Source: Oscillospiraceae bacterium (GTDB taxonomy: Bacteria > Bacillota > Clostridia > Oscillospirales > CAG-272). From it: 64,000 nt of DNA. The stretch is from positions 55,289-119,288 of the forward strand of contig SVTF01000002.1 in NCBI GenBank assembly GCA_015063905.1, in the 5' to 3' direction. The notes beneath the pieces are model-generated. The model saw only the letters and a program-made list of their open reading frames with translations. It was not told where the DNA came from and did not search any database. Of this stretch, positions 36,047 to 44,531 are shown piece by piece (within the stretch, counting starts at the first letter, position 1; each line of letters begins with the position of its first letter). Both the position numbers and the translations under genes were made by a program.

Positions 36047-37288
36047 ATGAAGACATTGGAACTTGTAATAATCGGAGGCGGACCTGCGGGCATGAGTGCC
36101 GCGGTTGCAGCTTATGAGAGCGGTATTCGCGATATACTTATTCTTGAAAGAGATACGGCGCTTGGCGGCATACTCCGTCAGTGTATACATAACGGATTCG
36201 GATTGCATCGCTTTGGCGAGGAACTGACGGGTCCTGAATATGCATGGAGATATGAGCAGATGGTAAAAGAGAGGGAGATCCCCTTCAAGCTCAATACCAT
36301 GGTGCTTGATATTACTTCCGACAAGGTTATAACCGCAACTAATGCCGAGGACGGAATCTTTATGATTCAGGCCAAAGCAATAATTCTTGCCATGGGATGC
36401 CGCGAAAGACCCAAGGGAGCGCTCAATATTGCGGGTGACCGCCCCGCGGGTATATACAGCGCGGGAATGGCACAGAAGCTTGTGAATATGAAGGGATATA
36501 TGCCCGGCAAGAACGTGGTTATTCTCGGATCCGGAGATATTGGTCTTATAATGGCGAGAAGAATGACGCTGGAGGGCGCAAAGGTACATGCAGTTTGCGA
36601 GCTTATGCCGTATTCGGGCGGTCTTGCGAGAAATATAGAGCAATGCCTGAACGATTTCGGCATCCCACTCAAGCTTTCTCACACAGTTGTTGAGATACAC
36701 GGACGAGAGAGAGTGGAGGGAGTTACCATCGCAAAGGTGGATGAACGCCGCAGACCCATTGAGGAAACGCGTGAGTATATTCCTTGCGACACTTTGCTTT
36801 TGTCTGTTGGACTCATTCCGGAGAACGAGCTGACAAAATCCGCAAACGTTTCGCTTGACAGAATTACCAACGGCGCTGTGGTCGATCAGGACAGACAGAC
36901 CGAGATCGAGGGAATCTATTCCTGCGGTAACGTATTGCACGTCCACGACCTTGTTGACTTCGTTTCAGAGGAAGCGGAGATCGCGGGACGCGGCGCGGCT
37001 GAATATATCAAGGGCGAGGCCGGGGAAAAGAGCGTTGATATCGCAGTCAAGGCAGACGGAAAGATCCGCTACACTGTTCCTCAGAGAATAACGGCAGAGA
37101 AGGACGTAAGCGTTTACTTCCGCGTTGCCGACGTGTATAGAGATAAGAAGGTCGTTGTAAGAAGCGGAGATAACGTAATATACTCCAAAAAGCATCAGAA
37201 GCTTGCTCCCGGTGAGATGGAGTGCGTAAAGATCACCGCCGATAAGCTTAGCGGTGTAAATGAGCTTATATTTGGCTTAGAGGATTGA
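36047..37288 (+). CDS. FAD/NAD(P)-dependent oxidoreductase, partner of the GlpA-like protein
   Basis: A 413-residue two-dinucleotide-domain flavoprotein. FAD loop LVIIGGGPAGMSAAVAAYESG is N-terminal; LGGILRQCIHNGFGL follows and an NAD(P) loop VVILGSGDIGLIMARRM is central, with SCGNVLHVHDLVDFV near the end. It lacks the usual CxxxxC redox disulfide in the standard position, though a Cys lies at GILRQC. It starts 13 bp after the GlpA-like gene, so it is probably the electron-passing subunit of that complex. Confidence 0.85.
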   Translation: MKTLELVIIGGGPAGMSAAVAAYESGIRDILILERDTALGGILRQCIHNGFGLHRFGEELTGPEYAWRYEQMVKEREIPFKLNTMVLDITSDKVITATNAEDGIFMIQAKAIILAMGCRERPKGALNIAGDRPAGIYSAGMAQKLVNMKGYMPGKNVVILGSGDIGLIMARRMTLEGAKVHAVCELMPYSGGLARNIEQCLNDFGIPLKLSHTVVEIHGRERVEGVTIAKVDERRRPIEETREYIPCDTLLLSVGLIPENELTKSANVSLDRITNGAVVDQDRQTEIEGIYSCGNVLHVHDLVDFVSEEAEIAGRGAAEYIKGEAGEKSVDIAVKADGKIRYTVPQRITAEKDVSVYFRVADVYRDKKVVVRSGDNVIYSKKHQKLAPGEMECVKITADKLSGVNELIFGLED

Positions 37289-37337
37289 TAGCGTGTGCGC
37301 GCGATTCATCAAAACTATTGATTGAATGGAGATTAAT

Positions 37338-37688
37338 ATGGCAACAAGAGAATTAACCTGCATCGTTTGCCCCAGAGGCTGTCAGCTCAAGGTCGAGCTT
37401 GAGGGCAAAAAGGTGCTTTCCGTAACGGGAAATATATGCAAAAGGGGCGCGCTTTACGCAGAGAATGAATGTACTAACCCTATGCGCACCATAACGACAA
37501 CCGCCAAGACAAATAACGGTGGCGTAGTTGCGGTAAAAACGCAGACCACCATACCGAAGGAAAAAATGTTCGAGTGTATGGAAATGATCAACGCGGTGAC
37601 CGTCAAGCTTCCCGTAAAGGTGGGCGACGTAATTATCGAGGATGCCTTTGGCAGTGCTGTGGTTGTTACAGAGAATAAAGAGGCGTGA
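37338..37688 (+). CDS. DUF1667 family protein, third member of the GlpA-like cassette
   Basis: A 116-residue protein. The N-terminal CIVCPRGCQLKVE and the later NICKRGALYAENECTNPMR give four to five conserved cysteines that look like a metal or Fe-S site; a beta-rich C-terminal half follows. DUF1667 genes almost always follow the two flavoprotein genes seen here. The start at 37338 follows GGAG. Its stop is 3 nt before the next gene, so the HAD phosphatase may belong to the same transcript. Confidence 0.88.
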   Translation: MATRELTCIVCPRGCQLKVELEGKKVLSVTGNICKRGALYAENECTNPMRTITTTAKTNNGGVVAVKTQTTIPKEKMFECMEMINAVTVKLPVKVGDVIIEDAFGSAVVVTENKEA

Positions 37689-37691
37689 CCG

Positions 37692-38483
37692 ATGAGCGAA
37701 ATTAAGCAGAAAAAACTGTTTTTGCTCGATATGGACGGAACGATATATCTCGACGACAATCTTTTTGACGGGACTCTTGATTTTCTTGACTACGTTAAGA
37801 GTGTCGGCGGCAGATATCTGTTTTTGACCAACAATTCCTCAAAGGGAATCGATAAATACGTTGAAAAGCTCAAAAGACTTGGGATTGAAGCCGAGGCGGA
37901 CGATTTTCTGACGTCCACGGATGCTACGATCGCGTATCTTAAGGGAAAGAATCATAAAAAAATATACGCCTTTGGCACCGAGTCGTTTCGCCGTCAGCTT
38001 GCGGACGCGGGCTTGCCCGTAACGGATAGGCTGGAGGACGGCATCGACTGTTTGTGTCTTTCCAACGATCAGGAGCTGACCTTTAAAAAGCTTGAGGACG
38101 CGTCAATTTTGTTACTCAAGCATGAGGTGGAGTATATAGCGACCAATCCCGATTGGGTGTGTCCCACGTGGTATGGCAGCGTACCCGATTGTGGCTCCTT
38201 TGCCGAGATGCTCTGGCGTGTTTCGGGCAAAAGGCCTAAATTTATCGGCAAGCCCGAGCCCGATATGGTTTATTCCGCGCTCGAGCGCACGGGATATAAC
38301 AAGGGCGAGGCACTTATGATAGGCGACAGACTTTATACCGATATTGCCTGCGGAGTCAACGCGGGTATATCCACAGCGTTTGTGCTCAGCGGAGAGGGAA
38401 CGATGGCAGATCTCGAGGCGAGCGACAAAAGACCTACCTTCGTTTTTGATAACATAAGAGAAATATTAAACACTATCAAATAA
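37692..38483 (+). CDS. HAD-IIA (NagD/AraL-like) sugar-phosphate phosphatase
   Basis: A 263-residue HAD hydrolase. Catalytic motif I is LLDMDGTIYLDD, motif II FLTNNSSKG, the cap contains NPDWVCPTWYGSVPDCGS, and motifs III/IV are KPEPDMV and MIGDRLYTDIACG. The subclass IIA members dephosphorylate small sugar phosphates, glycerol phosphate or nucleotides. Tight linkage to the GlpA-like cassette suggests a glycerol-phosphate or related substrate, which is inference. Confidence 0.9.
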   Translation: MSEIKQKKLFLLDMDGTIYLDDNLFDGTLDFLDYVKSVGGRYLFLTNNSSKGIDKYVEKLKRLGIEAEADDFLTSTDATIAYLKGKNHKKIYAFGTESFRRQLADAGLPVTDRLEDGIDCLCLSNDQELTFKKLEDASILLLKHEVEYIATNPDWVCPTWYGSVPDCGSFAEMLWRVSGKRPKFIGKPEPDMVYSALERTGYNKGEALMIGDRLYTDIACGVNAGISTAFVLSGEGTMADLEASDKRPTFVFDNIREILNTIK

Positions 38484-38502
38484 TAATTTTAGGAGAAAAG
38501 AA

Positions 38503-40002
38503 ATGGCACAGTTTGTAAAACTTAACCCCGCGGAACTCAAGGCGCTTCGCAAGATAGACGAAAGATTGGTTTCCTACAACGTTGAGATGACTGAGGTAAC
38601 GGGTGGAACCTTCTGGAAGGCATATACCGAAGCACAGGTGGATGGAACCGAGGAATTTCCCGTGATCGCCGATTGGAGAGATATGGGCAATCTCCAGCAG
38701 TGGTACGAGCCTATCGACCTTTACAATCCCCGCCTTCGCAAGATGGCGCGCGAGCTTGGAACGGCTTGGGTGCGAGTATCGGGCACTTGGGCTAACAAGA
38801 CCTATTATGATCTTGAAAACAAGTGCAACGGCGTAGTTCCCGAGGGATATCAGAACCTGCTTCGCCGCGAGCAATGGATCGGAGTGCTTGATTTTGTAAA
38901 GGCTATCGGCGGCAAGCTACTTGTTTCCATGACAAACTGCCCCGGCGTTCACAAGTCAGACGAGCCTTATCCTCTGGAGCTTGCAGAGAAGCTTTTCGCC
39001 TTCTCCAAGGAGTACGGTGTGCCGATCGACGCGGCTGAATTTACCAACGAGCCCAATATGATGGTAATGTCGGGACTTCCCGTAGGCTACACTGCGGCAG
39101 ATCATGCGCGCGACCACGATATTTTCGGCGCGTGGCTCAAGAAAAACTACCCCGAGTGCCTGTTTGTAGGTCCTTGCACGGTAGGTGATATCGATATCAA
39201 TATGGGTGGACGCGACAACGTCGGCGGCGGTATCGCATCGGCGCTCCAGATGGTTACAACCGAGGAGCTGCTCGGCGATCAGCAGGTCAAGATGGATGTG
39301 TTCAGCTATCACTATTATAACGGCGTTTCCGAGCGCGGCGCGGCTATGGGTGGACATTGGCCCGAGTCCAAGTGTCTAACGGAGGAATATCTCGCTGTTG
39401 CGGCTGACTGCGCAAGACAGTATACCGACCGCCGTGACAGATACGTTCCCGGAGGACAGATGTGGGTAACCGAGTCGGGCGACGCGGGCTGCGGCGGCAA
39501 TACCTGGGCGCCTACCTACTTGGACGTTCCGAGAACGCTCAACGAGCTTGGTGAATTTGCAACCGTGACCGACGGTATTATATTCCATAACACCCTGGCT
39601 TCTTCGGCATACGGCTTCCTTGAGCACGGTACCTTTGAGCCTCGTCCCAACTATTTCGCAGTGCTTTTGTGGAACAGACTTATGGGCGACACTGTTTACG
39701 CTACGGGTGAAGAGATCCGCGAGGGCGCGCATGTTTACGCACATAGCCGTAAGGACGGTAAGGACGGATTCGTATATCTCGTTATCAACAACTCCCGCAC
39801 CGACGCTACCGAGGTAGAGCTTTCGGGTGACGCTGTGGCTTACGTTCTCGAGGGCGAGGGCAAGCTTCGTTCAAGAGTTATGACTCTTAACGGTAAGCCT
39901 CTGACGCTTGGCGAGAATGACGAGCTTCCCGAGCTTTGCGGTGAGAAGGTCAGTGGCAAGGTAACTCTTGCCCCCGGTGCTTGCGCATTCTTTGTAGTTT
40001 GA
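38503..40002 (+). CDS. GH79-like glycosidase (heparanase/beta-glucuronidase type)
   Basis: A 499-residue retaining clan-A type glycosidase. The acid/base glutamate is in AAEFTNEPN (E183), like the NEPN motif of heparanase, and the probable nucleophile in WVTESGDAGCGG (E324), matching the heparanase ETSSAYGGG region. A C-terminal beta domain (about 410-499) follows. There is no signal peptide, so it acts in the cytoplasm, probably on imported uronic-acid-bearing oligosaccharides. The 19-bp gap to the HAD gene suggests one operon. Family assignment is by motif only. Confidence 0.75.
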   Translation: MAQFVKLNPAELKALRKIDERLVSYNVEMTEVTGGTFWKAYTEAQVDGTEEFPVIADWRDMGNLQQWYEPIDLYNPRLRKMARELGTAWVRVSGTWANKTYYDLENKCNGVVPEGYQNLLRREQWIGVLDFVKAIGGKLLVSMTNCPGVHKSDEPYPLELAEKLFAFSKEYGVPIDAAEFTNEPNMMVMSGLPVGYTAADHARDHDIFGAWLKKNYPECLFVGPCTVGDIDINMGGRDNVGGGIASALQMVTTEELLGDQQVKMDVFSYHYYNGVSERGAAMGGHWPESKCLTEEYLAVAADCARQYTDRRDRYVPGGQMWVTESGDAGCGGNTWAPTYLDVPRTLNELGEFATVTDGIIFHNTLASSAYGFLEHGTFEPRPNYFAVLLWNRLMGDTVYATGEEIREGAHVYAHSRKDGKDGFVYLVINNSRTDATEVELSGDAVAYVLEGEGKLRSRVMTLNGKPLTLGENDELPELCGEKVSGKVTLAPGACAFFVV

Positions 40003-40018
40003 TCTTAGGATGGAGAAT

Positions 40019-40086
40019 GCGGGGAAAACCTTTTGGGCACAAAAGGTTTTCCCCGCACCCCTTTTAGAAAGCCTTTGAAGCAGGGG
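40019..40086. repeat. Two-module palindromic repeat (A then B) after the GH79-like gene
   Basis: Module A pairs GCGGGGAAAACCTTTTG with CAAAAGGTTTTCCCCGC, a 17-bp perfect stem with loop GGCA. Reverse module B follows as CCCCTTTTAGAAAGCCTTTGAAG. Confidence 0.85.
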
Positions 40087-40117
40087 CAAATGGAGAATTT
40101 CAGATTTGGAGGAAATT

Positions 40118-42145
40118 ATGCATCCGCAAATATTGTATTGGAAATGGAACGACAGCCTTTTTGACGAAAAAGTTCTTGAAGAAAAGGCGATGGACATAAT
40201 AAAGAGAAGCACATTTCGCGATATTGCGATAGCGCCTCACAGTATGACAAAGCCCGAGGGCAGCTTTCTTGATCCCGTTATGCAGGGACTTGTCCGTAAG
40301 GTAAACGATATTTTTACCGCGCACGGCAGACGTGTAATAATGGACGTTGATATGCGCCATCCGCTTGAATACGGTGCGTTTTTCAAAAAAGCACCCGATA
40401 AATATACATATCAGGCAAGGCTTTATCAGCTTGACCTTGATGAGTGCGGCAGAGCCGAGCTTAAGGTAGCCGAGGCGGATAAGACCAAGCAGCAAGGCTA
40501 TACTCACCTTTTCGGGCTTTCCAAGGTAGCAACTCTTGATGCCGCCGTGGTCGGCTCGTGGTGCTTTGAGGCGGTGGAGGGAATGTATTTCAAGCCCGAA
40601 ACCGTGGTTGACATTATGCCGTATAGCACGCTTGAGCAGAGAGAGGACGAGCTTTATTGGGTGATCGACGCGGGGGCGGATAATGCGGGCAAGCGTGCTA
40701 TTGCATATATTAAGCACAGAATGCCCGGTCCCGACAGACTGTCTGACGAATATCTCACCTGCCAGATGGATCTTATTGAGGCTTTGCGCGATATCGACAT
40801 TTACGGTGTTACGACGGACGAGTGGGGATTGCCGCAGATAATGGAGGCGGGAAGAACACCTTCGCTTTATATGACCGATTCCGCAAAGCAGCTTTATTTT
40901 GAGCATTGCGGCCGCGATCTTTGTGCCGATCTTTTGTATTTCCATTACTCTCCCGTGGGTGATAAAAGCACGAGCGTGCTTGTTGTCAACAAGTATATCG
41001 AAACGCTTCGCGCGCGTGTGACTTTGGGCGACGCCATGGTTTACGACAAGACCAAGGAGGTGTTCGGCAAGGATGCCTTCGTGGGCTTCCATCCCACGTG
41101 GTATTGCGCGCCCAACGGCTTTGCCGTGGACACTTTGCATAACGGCATGGACTGGTGGCAGGTCAAGCGTGACTATTCGCAAACGGACGAGAGGGTGCCT
41201 ATGCATATCCGTCTCGCTATGGCAAGAGGCGCATCTGAACCTATTTGGTACAATATGTGGTATTCACAGCGTACGATGGACATCCGCACATATTATAAAG
41301 AGACTTGGGTAAACGCGCGCTTTGGCGGACGAACCGACTATCTCGGTTATGAATGCTATGAGCCCGGCGTGGTATATACCTTCAGGGATGCGGGCAGACT
41401 TGAAATGCTGTCGCTTATGGACGAGAGCGTGATAAAGCTCAACGATTTTCAAAAGACGTTGCCCGACTCGCGCGTGCTTATGATGTTCTCTATGGAGGCG
41501 TTCACGAATTGGCAGATATACGATCACGGCGTTGCGTCGGTGTCTCCCTTGATGAAGGGGCACAAGGATATATTGGCACTTGCCAACGGCGTGTTTGCCG
41601 AGAATATTTTGTTCGATCTCGTACCTTCAAGCGAGGTGGACAGAGGCAAGCTCAGGATTGATGACGGTAAGATCAAGTATTTTGATCACGATTACGACGC
41701 TGTCGTTGTAGCGTACCCCAAGGGAATAAGCCGTAAGGCGCTGGATTTTGTCAAGGAGTGCGCGGCGCTGACTGATAAGTTTATCGCGGTTGGTCCCGTT
41801 GAGTATCTTAACGACGGTGTGGCTTGTGAATATAATTTTGACGGCGTAGAGAAGGTATACCCCGAATACACCGATCCCAAGATTGTGGCGCGCGACCTTA
41901 TTGAAATGGGCGTCAAGCGCAATATGACGGAAAACAGCTGTACCTTTGAGGACGGAAGCGTGATATTCACGACGGACGGAGAACAAAATCTGTTCAATCC
42001 CTTGTCGGTAGAGTTCGAGCTTGAAGGACATAAAATTATGTTCAAGGGCAAGGATTTCCTGGCGTTCAGACTTAACGGCGGCGAGCCCGAATTCGTCTTT
42101 GGCGAATGCGACGTGCTGACGTTTGACGGAGAATCGCTTATATAA
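40118..42145 (+). CDS. Large protein of unassigned family, possibly a glycoside-active TIM-barrel enzyme
   Basis: A 675-residue cytoplasmic protein (no signal peptide) that I cannot place in a named family. The first 400 residues look like an alpha/beta barrel: VIMDVDMRHPLEYG, then DIYGVTTDEWGLPQ with adjacent acids D234/E235 at a probable strand end, then VGFHPTWYCAPNGF and WWQVKRDYSQTDERVP. A Rossmann-like section (about 450-590, VVAYPKGISRKALDF) resembles the glutaminase-like domain of some beta-galactosidases, and a beta-rich tail ends the protein. GGAGG precedes ATG 40118. It follows the GH79 gene. Confidence 0.6.
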   Translation: MHPQILYWKWNDSLFDEKVLEEKAMDIIKRSTFRDIAIAPHSMTKPEGSFLDPVMQGLVRKVNDIFTAHGRRVIMDVDMRHPLEYGAFFKKAPDKYTYQARLYQLDLDECGRAELKVAEADKTKQQGYTHLFGLSKVATLDAAVVGSWCFEAVEGMYFKPETVVDIMPYSTLEQREDELYWVIDAGADNAGKRAIAYIKHRMPGPDRLSDEYLTCQMDLIEALRDIDIYGVTTDEWGLPQIMEAGRTPSLYMTDSAKQLYFEHCGRDLCADLLYFHYSPVGDKSTSVLVVNKYIETLRARVTLGDAMVYDKTKEVFGKDAFVGFHPTWYCAPNGFAVDTLHNGMDWWQVKRDYSQTDERVPMHIRLAMARGASEPIWYNMWYSQRTMDIRTYYKETWVNARFGGRTDYLGYECYEPGVVYTFRDAGRLEMLSLMDESVIKLNDFQKTLPDSRVLMMFSMEAFTNWQIYDHGVASVSPLMKGHKDILALANGVFAENILFDLVPSSEVDRGKLRIDDGKIKYFDHDYDAVVVAYPKGISRKALDFVKECAALTDKFIAVGPVEYLNDGVACEYNFDGVEKVYPEYTDPKIVARDLIEMGVKRNMTENSCTFEDGSVIFTTDGEQNLFNPLSVEFELEGHKIMFKGKDFLAFRLNGGEPEFVFGECDVLTFDGESLI

Positions 42146-42150
42146 AATAA

Positions 42151-42178
42151 AAACGGACTGCGATGCAGTCCGTTTTTT
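42151..42178. terminator. Bidirectional terminator between convergent genes
   Basis: AAACGGACTGC and GCAGTCCGTTT pair across GAT, followed by TTT; the minus strand has a matching T run. Confidence 0.85.
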
Positions 42179-42182
42179 GATC

Positions 42183-43292
42183 TTATTTGTTTGCGTTCAT
42201 TTTGAGATAAGCGTTGACGAAGCCGTCGATATTTCCGTCCATAACGGACTGAATGTTGCCGTCCTCGTAGCCTGTTCTTGTATCTTTTGCCAGCGTGTAG
42301 GGCATAAACACGTAAGAGCGTATCTGCGCGCCCCATTCGATGTTTGTCTTGTTGCCCTGAATCTCCTCAATGGTGTCAAGGCGCTCGCGCAGCTTAATTT
42401 CCATAAGCTTTGCCTTGAGCATTTTAAGCGCCGTTTCCTTGTTCTGAAGCTGCGAACGCTCGGTCTGACAGCCGACAACGATACCCGTGGGCTTATGCAC
42501 GATTCGTATAGCCGAGTCGGTCTTGTTGATGTGCTGACCGCCCGCGCCTGACGAACGGTGCGCCGTGATGTCGAGGTCCTCGTCGCGAAGAACGACAGCG
42601 TCAACGTTTTCAAACTCGGGCATTACCTCAATAGAGGAAAAGGACGTGTGGCGGCGGCCCGCAGAGTCGAAGGGCGAAACGCGAACCAAGCGGTGAACGC
42701 CGTTTTCGCTCTTGAGCATACCGTAGGCGTTGTTGCCCTCAACGGTTATAGTTGCCGATTTGAGTCCTGCCTCGTCACCGTCAAGCCAGTCGATGAGCTT
42801 GACCTTGAAGCCCGATTTTTCAGCGTATCGTGTTATCATTCTGTAAAGCATCTGCGCCCAGTCCTGAGCCTCTGTACCGCCCGCGCCGGGGTGGAAGGAA
42901 ACGATGGCATTGTTGTGGTCGTATTCCTCGCAAAGCAGAACGGAAATACGCTCGTGCTCGGCGATGCGCTCGATCTCGGCAAGCTCGCTGACGACCTCGT
43001 CAACCGAGTCCTCGTCGTTTTCCTCGATAGCCATCTCGGCAAGCGCGATAGCATCCTCCAAGCGGGAGCAGAGCTCCTCATATTCATCGATGGTGTCCTG
43101 AGACTGCTTTATGGTCTGTGTTATTTTGGTTGAGGTTTCGGGATTGTTCCAAAAATTAGGGTCAAGTGTCTGAGCCTCAAGCTCAGCCTTTTTTGCTTTG
43201 AGGTCTTCTATGCGGAGAGCCTGACCCAGCTCCTTTACGTCCGCGCGCATAGCCATCAGCTTGTGCTTTGCCTCTTCAAGTGCGATTATCAT
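42183..43292 (-). CDS. prfB: Peptide chain release factor 2, without frameshift site
   Basis: A 369-residue class I release factor reading UGA and UAA. The anticodon-like tripeptide SPF lies in RLVRVSPFDSAGRRHTSF and the peptidyl-transferase motif GGQ in HRSSGAGGQHINKTDS. Many bacteria need a +1 frameshift at an in-frame UGA near codon 25; here the frame runs without a stop through LGQALRIEDLKAKKAEL, so this autoregulation is absent. The start has GGAGG. It has its own minus-strand promoter and converges on the previous operon. Confidence 0.95.
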   Translation of the reverse strand: MIIALEEAKHKLMAMRADVKELGQALRIEDLKAKKAELEAQTLDPNFWNNPETSTKITQTIKQSQDTIDEYEELCSRLEDAIALAEMAIEENDEDSVDEVVSELAEIERIAEHERISVLLCEEYDHNNAIVSFHPGAGGTEAQDWAQMLYRMITRYAEKSGFKVKLIDWLDGDEAGLKSATITVEGNNAYGMLKSENGVHRLVRVSPFDSAGRRHTSFSSIEVMPEFENVDAVVLRDEDLDITAHRSSGAGGQHINKTDSAIRIVHKPTGIVVGCQTERSQLQNKETALKMLKAKLMEIKLRERLDTIEEIQGNKTNIEWGAQIRSYVFMPYTLAKDTRTGYEDGNIQSVMDGNIDGFVNAYLKMNANK

Positions 43293-43404
43293 ATATCATC
43301 CTCCGAAATAAAAATTCTTATAAATTGTGTCTTTTGGGGGATATTGCTCTAAATCTTCATTCTCATATTATTATTTCCTCGTTTGAAATTACATATCAAC
43401 CTAC

Positions 43405-43433
43405 ATTATATCACATCATGGAAAATTTTTCAA
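43405..43433 (-). promoter_or_regulatory. Minus-strand promoter of prfB
   Basis: Minus strand: TTGAAA, 17 bp, TATAAT, leaving a leader of about 105 nt before the prfB start. Confidence 0.75.
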
Positions 43434-43488
43434 TATGTTTTTAACAAATTTCACCTCTCTGTAGCACACTAAAAAAAGCTCAAATTTA

Positions 43489-43517
43489 TTGACTTTTATA
43501 TATAAAAGGGTTATAAT
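43489..43517 (+). promoter_or_regulatory. Promoter of the DUF1858-to-yitT gene run
   Basis: TTGACT, 17 bp, TATAAT, about 50 bp before the DUF1858 start. It is the only clear promoter before the run 43567-49112. Confidence 0.8.
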
Positions 43518-43566
43518 TATAATGATAAACTATGTGTTTGTCAAATTTTAAAAGGAGGCAACAAAA

Positions 43567-43767
43567 ATGACTGTAACCAGAGAAAGCATTATTGGCGATA
43601 TCCTCGATTATGATAGAGGAACTGCGGAGTTTTTCTTTGAAATAGGTATGCATTGTCTTGGCTGTCCCGCATCGAGAGGCGAGTCTATTGAGGAGGCTTG
43701 CGCTGTTCACGGAACAGATGCCGATGCGCTTGTTGAAAAGATCAACAAGTATCTTCAAGGCAAATAA
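43567..43767 (+). CDS. DUF1858 / hybrid-cluster-associated redox disulfide domain protein
   Basis: A 66-residue single-domain protein. GMHCLGCPASRGESIEEACAVHG carries the family's conserved CxxC (C-L-G-C) and the later cysteine; helices flank it. Family members occur alone or fused to hybrid-cluster and other redox proteins and may exchange thiols or bind a metal. Start supported by AGGAGG. It heads a housekeeping run whose next gene is trmK. Confidence 0.88.
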   Translation: MTVTRESIIGDILDYDRGTAEFFFEIGMHCLGCPASRGESIEEACAVHGTDADALVEKINKYLQGK

Positions 43768-43838
43768 TTTGCCCATGGGGGAGGGCAATTTTGTCACTCC
43801 CCCAATTATCCCAAAAATAACAAAAAGGTTAACTATAT

Positions 43839-44519
43839 ATGAATCTGGATAAAAGACTTTCAGCGGCAGCTGCTTTTGTGCCATATGGCGCGCGGCTTGC
43901 CGACATAGGAAGCGACCATGCCTATCTTCCGATAGCCTTGTGTTTGGAAAACAAAATCCAATGTGCCTTGGCGTCCGACATAAACTCAGGCCCCGTGGCG
44001 TCCGCACGGTCCAATATTATGTTGAACGGCCTTTCGGGCAGGATAAGTGCCATAATGGCGGACGGACTTGACGGAGCGCGAGAATTTGGACCCGATTGCA
44101 TAACGGTACTTGGCATGGGCGGCGAGCTGATCGTTTCCATATTGTCAAAAGCCGAGTGGATAAAGGACGAGCGAATAACGCTTATACTTCAGCCGATGAC
44201 ACACGCCGAGATACTTGCCCATTATCTTGCCCAAAACGGCTTTTGCGTGATTGATGAGGACATCGTTTGCGAAAACGGACGCACGGACAGAGCGTATCGC
44301 ATAATCAAAGCGAGGTATAATGGCGAGATCAGAGAAATAGACGAGCTTGAGGCTTATGTTGGCACAATAAATCTCAACCGCACCAACGAGGACACGCAGG
44401 TCTACATTCGCAGAACGTTATATTTCTTGAAAAACAAGATAGAAGGCAAAAGACAGGCAGGCGCTGTTGCCACGTATGAGGAAGCATTGGCTCGCGAGCT
44501 TAAGAAATACATAAAGTAA
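43839..44519 (+). CDS. trmK: tRNA (adenine(22)-N1)-methyltransferase
   Basis: A 226-residue SAM-dependent Rossmann methyltransferase. Motif I reads RLADIGSDHAYLPIALC, followed by DINSGPVASARSNIMLNG, VLGMGGELIVSIL and LILQPMTHAEIL, which are hallmarks of TrmK, the enzyme for m1A22 in Gram-positive tRNAs. The next gene is a NIF3-type protein, the arrangement usual in Firmicutes, where trmK and the NIF3 gene follow rpoD. The start has AAAAGG. Confidence 0.93.
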   Translation: MNLDKRLSAAAAFVPYGARLADIGSDHAYLPIALCLENKIQCALASDINSGPVASARSNIMLNGLSGRISAIMADGLDGAREFGPDCITVLGMGGELIVSILSKAEWIKDERITLILQPMTHAEILAHYLAQNGFCVIDEDIVCENGRTDRAYRIIKARYNGEIREIDELEAYVGTINLNRTNEDTQVYIRRTLYFLKNKIEGKRQAGAVATYEEALARELKKYIK

Positions 44520-44531
44520 AGGATTTTTATT

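Noticed and set aside
43486-44007. 173-residue minus-strand ORF
   Set aside because: It runs antisense to the DUF1858 gene and trmK, both of which have clear family motifs.
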